DNA of 64,000 nucleotides from positions 4,086,501 to 4,150,500 of the forward strand of contig NZ_JACHNH010000001.1 in assembly GCF_014205335.1 (NCBI RefSeq). The letters run 5' to 3'. Below are positions 8,592 to 18,100 of this stretch, piece after piece. Position numbers and translations under genes: made by a program. Below the pieces are notes generated by a model that did not search any database, was not told the DNA's origin, and was given only the letters and a program-made list of their open reading frames with translations. Origin of the DNA: Amorphoplanes digitatis. Its GTDB lineage: Bacteria > Actinomycetota > Actinomycetes > Mycobacteriales > Micromonosporaceae. Each line of letters starts with the position of its first letter. The first letter of the stretch is position 1.

Positions 8592-9158
8592 ATGAGAGAC
8601 ACCCTGGACTCGCGGCTGGCCGCCCGGGTCGCCGAGCTGCGGGTTGCCCGCGGCTGGTCCCTGGACGACCTGGCCGGGCGCACCGGCGTGAGCCGCTCGA
8701 CGCTGTCGCGCCTCGAACGCGCCGAGATCAGCCCGACGGCGTCCCTGCTCGGACGGCTCTGCGCCGCGTACGGGTGGACGATGTCGCGCCTGCTGGCCGA
8801 GGTGGAGGCCGGCGCCGAGCCACCGGCCCTCGTCCGCGCCGCCGACCAGCGGGTCTGGCGCGACGAGGCGTCCGGGTTCACCCGCCGCTCGGTCTCCCCG
8901 CCGCACGCCGGCCTGCGCGGCGAGCTGATCGAGGGCGTGCTGGAGCCGGGCGCCGACATCGCCTACGACGCGCCGCCGGTGGCCGGCATGGAGCAGCACG
9001 TCTGGGTCCTCGACGGCCGCCTGGAGTTCACCGACGACGGCACCCCGCACACCCTGGACGCGGGCGACTGCCTGCGACTGCGCCTGCTGGGCTCCACCCG
9101 CCTGCGCAACCCCGGCACCGGCCCGGTCCGCTACGCGATCTTCGTGGCGCTGCCGTGA
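8592..9158 (+). CDS. XRE-family regulator with C-terminal cupin domain
   Basis: 188 residues. The helix-turn-helix occupies about residues 10-65 (SLDDLAGRTGVSRSTLSRLE). The C-terminal half is a small cupin beta-barrel (MEQHVWVLDGRLEFTDDG, then LDAGDCLRLRLLGS). The start at ATG 8592 is chosen because the HTH follows at once; the reading frame also opens upstream to 8517. Its stop overlaps the start of the acetyltransferase gene (GTGA), so the two are co-translated. It is divergent from the sugar operon. Such HTH-cupin proteins usually control their own operon after binding a small metabolite; the ligand is unknown. Confidence 0.85.
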   Translation: MRDTLDSRLAARVAELRVARGWSLDDLAGRTGVSRSTLSRLERAEISPTASLLGRLCAAYGWTMSRLLAEVEAGAEPPALVRAADQRVWRDEASGFTRRSVSPPHAGLRGELIEGVLEPGADIAYDAPPVAGMEQHVWVLDGRLEFTDDGTPHTLDAGDCLRLRLLGSTRLRNPGTGPVRYAIFVALP

Positions 9159-9670
9159 CCATCACCCGGCTCACCGCTGAGGCCTTCGAGGCCGCCGTGC
9201 CCGAGCTCGCCGACCTGCTGGTCGACTCGGTGGCCGGCGGCGCCTCGGTCGGCTTCCTCGCCGGCTTCGACCACGCGGCCGCCGTCGCCTGGTGGCGGTC
9301 CCGGGCCGCGGCCGTCGCCGACGGCACCCTGCTCGTCTGGCTCGCCGCCGGCCCGGCGGGCCCCTGCGGCACGATCAGCCTCGCGTACGCGGAAAAGCCC
9401 AACGCCCGGCACCGCGCCGAGGTCCTGAAACTCGCGGTCCATCGCGGCGCGCGCGGCCGCGGCCTGGGCCGGCGGCTGCTGGCGGCCGCGGAGCGGGCGG
9501 CCGCCGAGTCGGGCGCCACCCTGCTGCTGCTCGACACGGAGACCGCCAGCGCCGCGGAGCGCCTCTACGAGAGCGCGGGCTGGGTGCGCTACGGCATCGT
9601 CCCGGACTACGCGGCGGGCCCGGAGGGCGCGCTCAAGGACTGCAGCTTCTTCTACAAGAAGCTCGGCTGA
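9155..9670 (+). CDS. GNAT-family N-acetyltransferase
   Basis: 171 residues starting at GTG 9155, four bases inside the XRE/cupin gene. The GNAT core is clear: beta4 VLKLAVHR, then the acetyl-CoA pyrophosphate loop RGARGRGLGRRLL (the Q/RxxGxG/A motif), and near the C-terminus LLLLDTETASAAERLYESAG followed by WVRYGIVPDYA. It transfers acetyl from acetyl-CoA to an amine. Coupling to the HTH-cupin regulator suggests modification of a small molecule sensed by that regulator, possibly a toxic amine. The substrate cannot be read from sequence. Confidence 0.88.
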   Translation: MTITRLTAEAFEAAVPELADLLVDSVAGGASVGFLAGFDHAAAVAWWRSRAAAVADGTLLVWLAAGPAGPCGTISLAYAEKPNARHRAEVLKLAVHRGARGRGLGRRLLAAAERAAAESGATLLLLDTETASAAERLYESAGWVRYGIVPDYAAGPEGALKDCSFFYKKLG

Positions 9671-9763
9671 CTTCTCACGGGGGACAGGGTGCGTTCCGAT
9701 CGTGGTCGGGGTAAGCGTTGATGTCACAATGCGTTATCGCTCGACCATGAGGAGTAATCGTCC

Positions 9764-10378
9764 ATGGGGTTTCCCCGTGTCGGCGGGACGCACCTGCTTA
9801 TCGACTTCGGTGAGGTCGTCAGCCTCGCTCAGCCCGCCGGCGAGGTCGCCGCCCTCGCCGCCCTGGCCGGGCTGCCGGTGGGCGAGTTCTCCCGGCGTTA
9901 CTGGGCGCACCGGCCGGCGTACGACGCCGGCGGCACCGCACTCGCGTACTGGACCGCGGTCATCGGTGCGGCGCCCGGCGGCGAGCGGCTGCGCCGGCTC
10001 GTCGAGTTGGACGTGGCGAGCTGGCTGCACCTCGACCCGGGGATGCTGCGCCTGCTCGACGCCGTGCACGAGGCGGGCACGCCGGTGTCGCTGTTGTCCA
10101 ACGCGCCCCGGGAACTGGCCCGCGCGCTCGGCCGGCACGCCGACCTCAAGCCGTTCGCGCACCTGCTGTTCAGCGCGGACCTCGCCCTGGTCAAGCCGGA
10201 CCCGGCCATCTTCGCGGCGGCGCTGGAGGCCCTCGGCGCCGCGCCCGGCGACGTCGTCTTCGTCGACGACCGCCCGGCCAACGTCGACGCCGCGGCGGCG
10301 CTGGGCATCCGGGGGATCGTCTTCACGGGCACGGCGGCCTGCCTGGCCGGGGTGGCCCGGGCGGCGTTTGTCGGATAA
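9764..10378 (+). CDS. HAD-superfamily hydrolase
   Basis: 204 residues. HAD motif I is LLIDFGEV, with the nucleophile Asp but Gly in place of the usual second Asp, as in many subfamily IA proteins of the DFGGV type. Motif II is LLSNAP, motif III VKPDPAIF and motif IV FVDDRPANVDAA. It is probably a small-molecule phosphatase; loss of the general-acid Asp makes the catalytic mode uncertain. It stands alone, preceded by about 90 bases without an obvious strong ribosome site except AGGAG about 16 bases upstream. Confidence 0.82.
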   Translation: MGFPRVGGTHLLIDFGEVVSLAQPAGEVAALAALAGLPVGEFSRRYWAHRPAYDAGGTALAYWTAVIGAAPGGERLRRLVELDVASWLHLDPGMLRLLDAVHEAGTPVSLLSNAPRELARALGRHADLKPFAHLLFSADLALVKPDPAIFAAALEALGAAPGDVVFVDDRPANVDAAAALGIRGIVFTGTAACLAGVARAAFVG

Positions 10379-10432
10379 CAGGCTCTCCACAATGGATGGC
10401 GTCGCACCTGCGGTGCGCTAGCGTGACGCGTT

Positions 10433-10894
10433 ATGAGCAGGCGCTATCGAGTGCTCATGGTCTCCAGCAGCGGGGGCGTGCTGTTGGATCTGCTCGCCCT
10501 GCGCCCCTGGTGGTCGGGCCATGACGTGGTGTGGGTGGCGGTCCGCGCACCGGACACCGAGATCGCCCTCGCGGGCCGGCGCGTGCACTGGCGCCCCGAG
10601 GTGTTCGCCTCCACCCGGCTGCGGCTGGTCCCGGCGACCTGGCGTGCGCTGCGCCTGCTGCGCGCCGAGCGGCCGGACGTCATTGTCTCCGCCGGCACGG
10701 GTGTCGCGGTCGGGTTCTTCCTCGCCGCCCGGCTGCTGCGCGTGCCCAGCCTGTGGCTGGAGACCCTGAACATGACCGGCCGGGCCGGCGTCGCCGCGCG
10801 GATCTGCACCCGGCTCGCGGCCGCCGTGCTGGTGCAGCGGCCGGCGCTGCTCAAGACGCGGCCGCGCGCGGTGTTGATCGGCGAGCTCTACTGA
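10433..10894 (+). CDS. Alg14-like subunit of a split glycosyltransferase
   Basis: 153 residues matching the Alg14/PssD fold: N-terminal VLMVSSSGGVLLDLLAL (glycine-rich loop), then PDVIVSAGTGVAVGFFLAARLL and SLWLETLNMTGRAGVAARI. Alone it lacks the nucleotide-sugar-binding C-terminal domain, which is encoded by the next gene overlapping by one base (TGATG). In characterised pairs the Alg14-like subunit anchors the complex to the membrane and binds the lipid acceptor. It probably contributes to a surface polysaccharide or glycolipid, but no other glycan genes are adjacent. Confidence 0.8.
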   Translation: MSRRYRVLMVSSSGGVLLDLLALRPWWSGHDVVWVAVRAPDTEIALAGRRVHWRPEVFASTRLRLVPATWRALRLLRAERPDVIVSAGTGVAVGFFLAARLLRVPSLWLETLNMTGRAGVAARICTRLAAAVLVQRPALLKTRPRAVLIGELY

Positions 10895-11391
10895 TGGCCC
10901 GGATCCTGGTCACCGTCGGGATGGGGCGGTGGCCCTTCGACCGGCTCATCGGTGCCCTCGCGCCGCTCTGCGCGGTGCACGAGGTGTTCGCGCAGACCGG
11001 CGCCTCGACGGTGCGGCCGCCGTGCCCGCACGCGCCGTACCTGGCCCTTGACGAGTTGCAGGAGCGGCTCGCCGCCGCCGACGTCGTCATCACCCACGCC
11101 GGCAGCACCGTCCGGCTCGTGCAGCGGCTCGGCGCGGTGCCGATCGTGGTCGCCCGCGAGCGCGCCCGCGGCGAGATGGTCAACGACCACCAGGTCGACT
11201 ACCTGCGCTCCGAGGAGCGGGCGGGGCGGGTGGTCGCGCTCTGGGACGTGCGAGGGCTGGCGGCCGCCGTGGCGGGGCACGCGGCGGCGACGGCCCGGCT
11301 GCTCGCGGAACGGCCGCTGCCGCCGCCGGTCTCCGACGACCGGCTGGTCGCGGTGCTCGACGACCTCTGCGGACGCCTGGTGCGCAAGTAA
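10894..11391 (+). CDS. Alg13-like catalytic subunit of a split glycosyltransferase
   Basis: 165 residues corresponding to the C-terminal half of GT28-type glycosyltransferases (Alg13/PssE). ILVTVGMGRWPFDRLI at the start and DVVITHAGSTVRLVQRL in the middle form the nucleotide-sugar site; the THAGS loop is the MurG-type motif. The start codon overlaps the stop of the Alg14-like gene, so a 1:1 complex is likely. The donor is usually UDP-GlcNAc or another UDP-sugar in the family; the acceptor is unknown. Confidence 0.82.
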   Translation: MARILVTVGMGRWPFDRLIGALAPLCAVHEVFAQTGASTVRPPCPHAPYLALDELQERLAAADVVITHAGSTVRLVQRLGAVPIVVARERARGEMVNDHQVDYLRSEERAGRVVALWDVRGLAAAVAGHAAATARLLAERPLPPPVSDDRLVAVLDDLCGRLVRK

Positions 11392-11524
11392 TTCGAACGG
11401 GCGATTGTCGGTTCCTTCGCACAGCATGTGCGTATTCCACCTGGGTTAGCGGGTTGCCTGTAGGACGCAATCCGGGATCGACTCACGCGAGGTTTTTCGC
11501 GCCGCATCAGAAGGAGTGGAATAC

Positions 11525-12661
11525 ATGAGTGCGATTCCGCAGAAAACGATCGTTAGGCAGTATGTCCACCGATCATCGGCAGTATTCCTGGCCGTTCTGC
11601 TGAGTATATTCGGCGTCCTCGTCGGCGCCCGTCCGGCCGCGGCCGCGCCCGTGCCCGGCACCGTGCTCTCGTCCACAGTGGCCACCCTGCCGCCCGAGCT
11701 CGCGCCGCACGGCACCGCCAGGCGCATCGAGTACGTCTCCACCGACCTCACCGGCGCGGCCGTCACGGTCACCGGCCTGGTGATCACGCCGAGACGTAAG
11801 GCGCTGCGGACGGTGGCGTGGGGGCACGGCACCACGGGGCTCGCGGACCAGTGCGCGCCCTCGGACCACCAGGACGTGTTCTGGCCCGAGGCCCGCGCGG
11901 CCGTCGCTGAGCTGCTCAAACGCGGCTGGACGGTCGCGGCCGCGGACTACCCCGGCCTCGGCACGCCCGCGGCGCACCCGTACCTGATCGGCGGCACCAC
12001 CGCCCGCGCGATGATCGACAGCGTGAAGGCGGCCCGCAATCTCGACAGCACGCTGACCACCCAGTACGCCGTCGACGGCCACTCGCAGGGCGGACAGGGT
12101 GCGCTGTTCGCCGGCCAGCTCGCGCCCGCCTACGACGGAGTGCTCGAGCTGCGCGGGGTGGCCGCCATCGCGCCCGTGTCCAACGTGGACCTGCTCGCCC
12201 CGGTTATTCCCGGAACGCCCGGACAGGGTTATCTGGTGATGGCCCTTTATGGCCTGAACGCGGTGGAACCCGGCTTCAATCCATCCACCGTCCTGGCCCA
12301 GCCGGCCCAGCAAAGGGTCCCGGTACTGCGGACCGGTTGCCTCAACGAAATCCTCGCCGCCTACGCGCCGTTGACGGCCCGGCAACTGCTGAACGGCGGC
12401 GCGCTGCCCCCGCCCGTTGTCAGGAAACTCGCGCAATATGACAACCCGGCGCAATCGGCCCCGAGCGCTCCCATTCTCATCGTCCAGGGGACCGCGGACG
12501 CGGCCGTGCCGTACGAGATCACCGCCGGCCCGTTGCTCGACCAGCTCCGCGCCTACAGCCAGCCCGTCAGGTTCGTACCCCTGGAGGGCGAGACCCACGA
12601 CGGCGCGGTCTTCGCGTCGACCACCCTGGTCGCCGACTGGATCGCGACCAGATTCGCCTGA
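11525..12661 (+). CDS. Secreted lipase / alpha-beta hydrolase (LIP family)
   Basis: 378 residues. The start at ATG 11525 has GGAG eight bases upstream; the in-frame GTG at 11516 overlaps that ribosome site. A signal peptide (VFLAVLLSIFGVLVGARPAAAA) is followed by an alpha/beta-hydrolase fold of the fungal-type secretory lipase family. The nucleophile elbow is GHSQGGQG, the oxyanion region includes WGHGTTGLADQCAP, and the acid and base are likely Asp in VQGTADAAVP and His in GETHDGAVF. It probably hydrolyses extracellular esters or triglycerides. Confidence 0.85.
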   Translation: MSAIPQKTIVRQYVHRSSAVFLAVLLSIFGVLVGARPAAAAPVPGTVLSSTVATLPPELAPHGTARRIEYVSTDLTGAAVTVTGLVITPRRKALRTVAWGHGTTGLADQCAPSDHQDVFWPEARAAVAELLKRGWTVAAADYPGLGTPAAHPYLIGGTTARAMIDSVKAARNLDSTLTTQYAVDGHSQGGQGALFAGQLAPAYDGVLELRGVAAIAPVSNVDLLAPVIPGTPGQGYLVMALYGLNAVEPGFNPSTVLAQPAQQRVPVLRTGCLNEILAAYAPLTARQLLNGGALPPPVVRKLAQYDNPAQSAPSAPILIVQGTADAAVPYEITAGPLLDQLRAYSQPVRFVPLEGETHDGAVFASTTLVADWIATRFA

Positions 12662-12706
12662 CGCGCGGATCTGTCGGGTGTGGAGCTGCGGTCCTAAGCT
12701 GCCGGA

Positions 12707-13213
12707 ATGCCGTACGCCGCCGGCTGGGCCGTCCTCGGGCTGCTCGCCTGCCTGCCCTTCGTATTCGACTCCTCGGTGCCCGAGGGGCCCCGGGCGCCGT
12801 TCGGCCTGCTGCTCCTGGTCCTGCTCGCCGCGCTGCCGGCACTCGTCGGCGGAGGCTTCGCCGTCTTCGAGGGTAAGCGGCCCGATCAGCCGGACTACCT
12901 GCGGCTGCTCGGCCTGGTAAGGCGGCTGTCACGCCCGATCCGGGTCGGAGCGGCCGCCGTGGCACTCGCCGGGGCCGGGCTGTTTCTGGCCGGCATGGTG
13001 AGCATGCCGTCCGGCACGCCGGCGAGGACCGGCACCGGCTATGCGGTCAGGCTCAAGAACGGCGAGGTCGTCCCGGTCTCCGAGCAGCGGTATCTGACGG
13101 ACCGGCGCGCCGAGCGGCGGGTCTTCCTCGGGATGGCGGTCCTCGCCAACGCCGGGGGCGGCGCGCTCTGCTGGGCGGCGAAGTTGCGCGACGACGAGGA
13201 AGATCCGTTTTAG
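12707..13213 (+). CDS. Small four-helix membrane protein of unknown function
   Basis: 168 residues with about four hydrophobic segments (AGWAVLGLLACLPFVF, GLLLLVLLAALPALVGGG, VGAAAVALAGAGLFLAGMV and VFLGMAVLANAGGGALCW). A short soluble stretch with charged residues lies before the last helix, and the acidic tail is DDEEDPF. No family was recognised. It lies between a lipase gene and a protein kinase gene in the same orientation with gaps of 46 and about 115 bases, which does not suggest a function. Confidence 0.7.
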   Translation: MPYAAGWAVLGLLACLPFVFDSSVPEGPRAPFGLLLLVLLAALPALVGGGFAVFEGKRPDQPDYLRLLGLVRRLSRPIRVGAAAVALAGAGLFLAGMVSMPSGTPARTGTGYAVRLKNGEVVPVSEQRYLTDRRAERRVFLGMAVLANAGGGALCWAAKLRDDEEDPF

Positions 13214-13328
13214 CGGCCGCGGCCGCACCGCGGGAGGCGCGGCGGCGCCCGGACGGCCGGGGTCGCGCGCGTGACATGATGCCCGACGGTCGGCCGCGTG
13301 GGGCGGTCCGGGCACGGACGGTGAGGCA

Positions 13329-15104
13329 GTGCTGCACTCGGGGCTGAAGCTCGGCGGTCGATACCGCCTCGACGCCCGGATCGGCGCCGGGGGCATGGGC
13401 GAGGTGTGGCGGGCCTTCGACGAGGTGCTCGGCCGGGTGGTCGCCGTCAAGGCCATGCTGCCCGAGGTCGCCGACCAGCCCGACTTCGCCCGGCGGTTCC
13501 TGGTCGAGGCGAAGTCGATGGCGAGCGTGAACCACGCCGCGGTCGCCTCCATCCACGACTTCGGGCGCAGCGACGGCATCACGTTCCTGGTGATGGAGTT
13601 CATCGACGGCGAGTCGCTGTCGCAGGCGCTCGGCCGCGCCGGCCGGCTCGGTGCCGCGGACACCATGCGGCTCGTCGCGCAGGCCGCCGACGGGCTACAG
13701 GCGGTGCACGACCGGGGGATCGTGCACCGCGACATCAAGCCGGCCAACCTGCTGGTGCGGCGGGACGGCTCGCTGCTGATCACGGACTTCGGGATCTCGC
13801 GGACCCAGGACGGCACGCATCTCACCGTCTCCGGCGCGATTCTCGGCACGCCGACCTACCTGTCGCCGGAGCAGGTGCTCGGGCGGCCGGCGACGGGGCT
13901 CAGCGACGTGTACTCACTCGGGCTCGCCGCGTACGAGTGCCTCGCCGGGCAGCGGCCGTTCAGCGGGGAGAACCCGTACGCGGTGGCGTTGCAGCGGTTG
14001 CAGGCCGGGCCGCCGCCGCTGGGCGGGGACGTGCCGCGGCCGGTGGCGCAGGTGATCGAGCGGGCGCTGGCGATCGAGCCGGCCGATCGCTGGGGTTCCG
14101 CGGCGGAGTTCGCGGCCGCGGCGCGCGCCGCGCTGCACGGACCCGCCGGTCAACCCTCCCCGCCGGCCGGATGGTCACCGCCACCGCAACCGCAGTCGTG
14201 GAGCCGAACCCCGCCACCGGCCCACCAGCCCTGGCCACCCGCCGCCGCAGCGCCCGGCTCCGTGGCACCTGGCTACGCGACGCCCAGCTCCGGGGCGCCC
14301 GGCTCCGGGGCGCGCGGCTACGCGACGCCTGGTTCCGGAGCGGCCGGATATGCGACGCCCGGTTCTGGGGCGCCTGGCTACGCGACGCCTGGTTCTGGGG
14401 CGCCTGGCTATGCGACGCCTGGTTCCGGAGCGGCCGGATATGCGACGCCAGGTTCCGGGGCGGGCGGGTTCGGGGCGTCCGCGTCCGGTTCCGCGGTGGT
14501 TGCGCCGGCGGTGGACCGCCCGGCGGTGGGCCAACCTGCGGTGGACCGCCCGGCGGCGGCCCCGGGCCGGCGGCCGGCCCGTCGCCTGGTGGTTGTCGCC
14601 CTCCTGCTGGTGACCGTCGTGGTCGGCGGCGTCACCGTCTGGCAGATCTTCGGCAAGGCCGCGCCGAACCCCGGCCCGGCCGACGCCTCCGGCCCGCGTG
14701 CCAGCACCGCGGCCGAGACGCCGGGCTTCGCACCGTGCGGCCCCGTGCTCTGCCCCGTCGAGCCGCTCTGCTGGGGCGGCCTCACCGCGAGCAGCGGCAA
14801 GGCGGCACCGCCCTGGCCCACGGACTGCGCGCAGACCCACGTCTGGGAGACCTTCGCGGCGATCCCGCTGCCCGCGTCCGCGGCCCGCACCCGCGAGGAC
14901 GAGCTGATCCAGAACAGCGCCGTCGCCGCCGCCTGCTTGCCCGCGCTCATGACGTCGCGCAGCCGGGACCGGTCCGCCACCGCCGAGTGGGTGTCCGAGG
15001 CCTGGCCGATCCAGGTCGGTGGCGCCGGCCCGCGCCTGATCCACTGCCTGGCCCAGCCGCAGGGCGAGAACCGCGAGCGCAAGGGCGCCGCGTTCCGGAG
15101 CTGA
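13329..15104 (+). CDS. Membrane-bound eukaryotic-type serine/threonine protein kinase
   Basis: 591 residues from GTG 13329. The kinase domain spans about residues 10-265: glycine loop RIGAGGMGEVWRAF, catalytic Lys41 in VAVKAML, HRDIKPANLL catalytic loop, DFGIS magnesium loop, and GTPTYLSPEQ activation segment. A long Pro/Gly/Ala linker with 10-residue repeats follows, then one helix (about 420-440, VVVALLLVTVVVGGVTVW), then an extracellular domain of about 140 residues with six or more cysteines (FAPCGPVLCPVEPLCW and others). The organisation is PknB-like but the sensor lacks PASTA repeats. Its substrate and signal are unknown. Confidence 0.9.
   Translation: MLHSGLKLGGRYRLDARIGAGGMGEVWRAFDEVLGRVVAVKAMLPEVADQPDFARRFLVEAKSMASVNHAAVASIHDFGRSDGITFLVMEFIDGESLSQALGRAGRLGAADTMRLVAQAADGLQAVHDRGIVHRDIKPANLLVRRDGSLLITDFGISRTQDGTHLTVSGAILGTPTYLSPEQVLGRPATGLSDVYSLGLAAYECLAGQRPFSGENPYAVALQRLQAGPPPLGGDVPRPVAQVIERALAIEPADRWGSAAEFAAAARAALHGPAGQPSPPAGWSPPPQPQSWSRTPPPAHQPWPPAAAAPGSVAPGYATPSSGAPGSGARGYATPGSGAAGYATPGSGAPGYATPGSGAPGYATPGSGAAGYATPGSGAGGFGASASGSAVVAPAVDRPAVGQPAVDRPAAAPGRRPARRLVVVALLLVTVVVGGVTVWQIFGKAAPNPGPADASGPRASTAAETPGFAPCGPVLCPVEPLCWGGLTASSGKAAPPWPTDCAQTHVWETFAAIPLPASAARTREDELIQNSAVAAACLPALMTSRSRDRSATAEWVSEAWPIQVGGAGPRLIHCLAQPQGENRERKGAAFRS
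14271..14465 (+). repeat. 30-bp tandem repeats encoding GYATPGSGA(P/A)
   Basis: Within the kinase linker, a 30-base unit beginning GGCTACGCGACGCC or GGATATGCGACGCC recurs about six times, one interrupted by an extra five codons. Near-identity between copies points to recent expansion or slippage, so copy number may vary between strains. Confidence 0.85.
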
Positions 15105-15110
15105 GGGCGA

Positions 15111-18100
15111 TCACCGGGCGGCGACGGCCTCGGCGAGCCGGCCGTCGCGCAGCTCGAAGCTCGCGTCGACCCGGTCAAGGCCCTCGGTGCGGTGGGTGAG
15201 CAGCAGCACCGTGTGCCCGGCCGACGCCGCGAGCAGGTCGTCCATCAGCGCCGCGGCGCCGGCCTCGTCGATGCCCTCGGTCGGCTCGTCGAGGATCAGC
15301 AGGTCGGGCCGGGCGAGCAGGGCCCGGGCGGTGGCGAGCCGGCGCCGCTGACCGCCGGAGATCGTGCCGCCGCCGGTGCCGAGCCAGGTGCCGAGCCCGT
15401 CCGGCTGCCGCGCCAGCCAGTCGTCGAGCCGGACCCGGGCCAGGGCAGCGCGCAGCTCATCGTCGGTGGCGCCGGGCCGGGCCAGCCGCAGGTTCTCCCG
15501 CACGGTCGAGGCGAAGACGTGGTCGGTCCCGTCGCCGACGAGCACGGCCCGGCCGACGCCGGTGACCGTCCCGGCCCACGGGTCGAGCAGCCCGGCGAGC
15601 ACCGCCGCCAGGGTCGACTTCCCGCCGCCGGAGGGCCCGAGGACGGCGATCCGCGATCCGGCGGGCAGGTCGAGGTCGACGTCGCGCAGCGCCGGTTCCC
15701 GGTCCGGGTCCCAGCCCGCGACCAGCCCCCGGAGCGTCACGTCGCCGCCAGGCCCGGCGGCCCGTGGTGCCGCGGCCGGCCGCCGGGCGGCGATCTCGGC
15801 CAGCCGGGTCCGGGCGCCGGCCGCCCGCCGCCGCGCCACGGCCGCGCCGGGCAGCGCCGCGACGGGTTCGCCGAGCGCGACGACGGCGAGCAGCAGGACG
15901 GTCGCCCACTCGTGCGACAGGCCGCCGCGGGCGGCCACGACGGCGGTCCCGGCGACCGCGAGGCCCCAGCCGAGGTGGCTCAGGGCCGCGGCGGCGCCGG
16001 CCGAGCGGGCCGCGCGCGCCTCGAGGCGGGCGAGGCGCCGGCTCCGGCGGTCCGGCACGGCCAGGGCGTCGCCGCGGTCGCGGCCGGCCAGCTCCTCGAT
16101 GCCGTCGACGGTCTCGACGACGGCGTCGCGCAGCTCGGCCCGGGCCCGCCCGGTGGCCGCCTCGATCCGGGTGGCGTGCCGGGCGGCGAGGGCCGGGGCG
16201 AGCACGGCGCTGACCAGAAGCCCGGCGGCGAGCGGCGCCGCGGCGGCGGGCAGCATCAGCGCGGCCGTCGCCGCGCCGACGGCCAGGGTCGCCGCGGCTG
16301 CCAGGGCCGGCAGAATCCCGCGCAGCAGGCCGTCGACGCGGGCGTCGACGTCGTCGGCGACCCGGGTGAGCAGGTCGCCGCGGCGGTGGAGCCGCGGTCC
16401 GGGCGTCCGGGGCACGAGGTTGGCGAAGACCCGGGCGCGCCACTCGCCGAGCCGCGCGAAGGCCACGTCGTGGGAGACCAGCCGCTCCAGGTAGCGCAGC
16501 AGCGGCCGGGCGACGGCGCTGCCCCGCACCAGCACGACGGCGGCCGAGAGGGTCAGCACCGGCGGCAGGCCGGCGGCGCGCACCAGCAGCCAGGCGGCGG
16601 CGCCGGTCAGGACCGTGCCGGCGAGCCAGGACGCGGCGCCGAGCCCGACGGCGGTACCGGGCCGCGAGACCCGTCGGGCGAACCACGGTGGCAGGAAGCC
16701 GTCCGCCGGTGCCCGCGGTGACGGCCCGGCGGTGGGCGCCGGCGGAGGGTGCGGTGGATCCGCCGGCACCGGCGCGGGCGGCGGGACGTCGATGACGCGG
16801 TCGGCGGCGGCCAGCAGCGCCGGCCGGTGCGCGACGACCAGGACCGCGCACCCGGCGGCCGCGGCCGCCCGCAGCCGGGCGATGACGAGGTCCTCGGCGG
16901 CCGCGTCCAGGTGCGCGGTCGGCTCGTCCAGCAGCAGCACGGCCGGTCGGCGGCGGGCCGCGCGCAGCACCGCGGCCAGGGCGATTCGCTGGCGCTGCCC
17001 GGCCGACACCCCGCCGCCGTGCTCGCCGAGGACCGTGCCGGGCGGGATCTCCAGCCCGACGCCGCGCAGCTCCGCCCGGATCTCCTCCTCGCCGGCGCCG
17101 GGGAACACGTCGGCGACCGCGCGGGCGTGCGGCAGTGCGGGTCGCTGCGGCAGGTACAGCAGGCCGGGACCGGAGAGCTCGATCCGGCCGCCGAGAGCGG
17201 GCTGGAGGCCGGCCAGCACCCGCAGCGCGGTCGTCTTGCCCGCGCCGGAGGCGCCGCGGAGCGCGACCAGCTCGCCCTCGCGCACGGCGAGGGAGTCCAG
17301 GGCGAGCGCGTCGGCGGTGGCGCCGGGGTAGCGCACCCGCAGCCGGGACGCGAGGACCGCGGGCCGCGGGCCGCCGGACCCGAACCGGCCGTCGGCGATG
17401 ACCGCGTCCGCGGGCACGAAGCCGGCCTCGTCGGCCAGGATCTCGTCCACGTCGGAGATCACCGCCGAGGCGTCGGCGCTGGCGTGGTAGCGCGCCGCCA
17501 TCTCGCGCAGCGGCCGGTAGACCTCCGGCGCCAGCAGGATCACCAGCAGCGCCGGGCCGAGCGGCATCGACCCCGCGGCCACCCGCAGGCCGGCCTCGAC
17601 CGCTATCAGGCCGACCGACAGCGTCGCCACCAGGTCCAGCGCGGTCGAGGACAGGAACGCCACCCGCAGGACCCGTACCGTCGCGCGGCGGTGCCGGCCG
17701 GTCATCTCGCGGACCACCGCGGTCTGGCGCTCGGCGCGCCCGAAGACCCGCAGGGTCGGCAGCCCGTGTACGACGTCGAGGAAGTGCCCTGCCAGCCGGG
17801 CGTCGGACTCCCAGGCCGCCTGCGCCTTGCGCTGGGTGGCCCAGCCGATCAGCGCGCCCAGCACCGGGATCAGCGGGAGCGTCACCAGCGCGACCAGCGC
17901 CGACGCCGGGTCCGCGACGGCCATCGCCACGATGACCAGCGGCGGCAGCGCCACGCCCAGCACGAGCGCCGGCAGGTAGCCGGAGAACCACGGCCGCAGC
18001 GAGTCCAGGCCGCCGGAGAGCACCGCGGAGAGCCGTCCGGCGCCGTAGCCGGCCACCCAGGCGGGGCCCCGGCGCAGGGCGGCGGCGAGGGCCGAGCGCC

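Noticed and set aside
9764-10378. HAD protein as a fluoroacetate dehalogenase
   Set aside because: Motif I (DFGE) and the rest fit ordinary HAD phosphatases, and it lies 37 kb from the fluorinase gene.
15192-16721. Long plus-strand open frame of about 509 codons
   Set aside because: It lies opposite CydDC, whose domains and motifs are clear; the plus-strand product is Arg/Gly/Gln-rich with no family resemblance. High GC leaves many frames open by chance.
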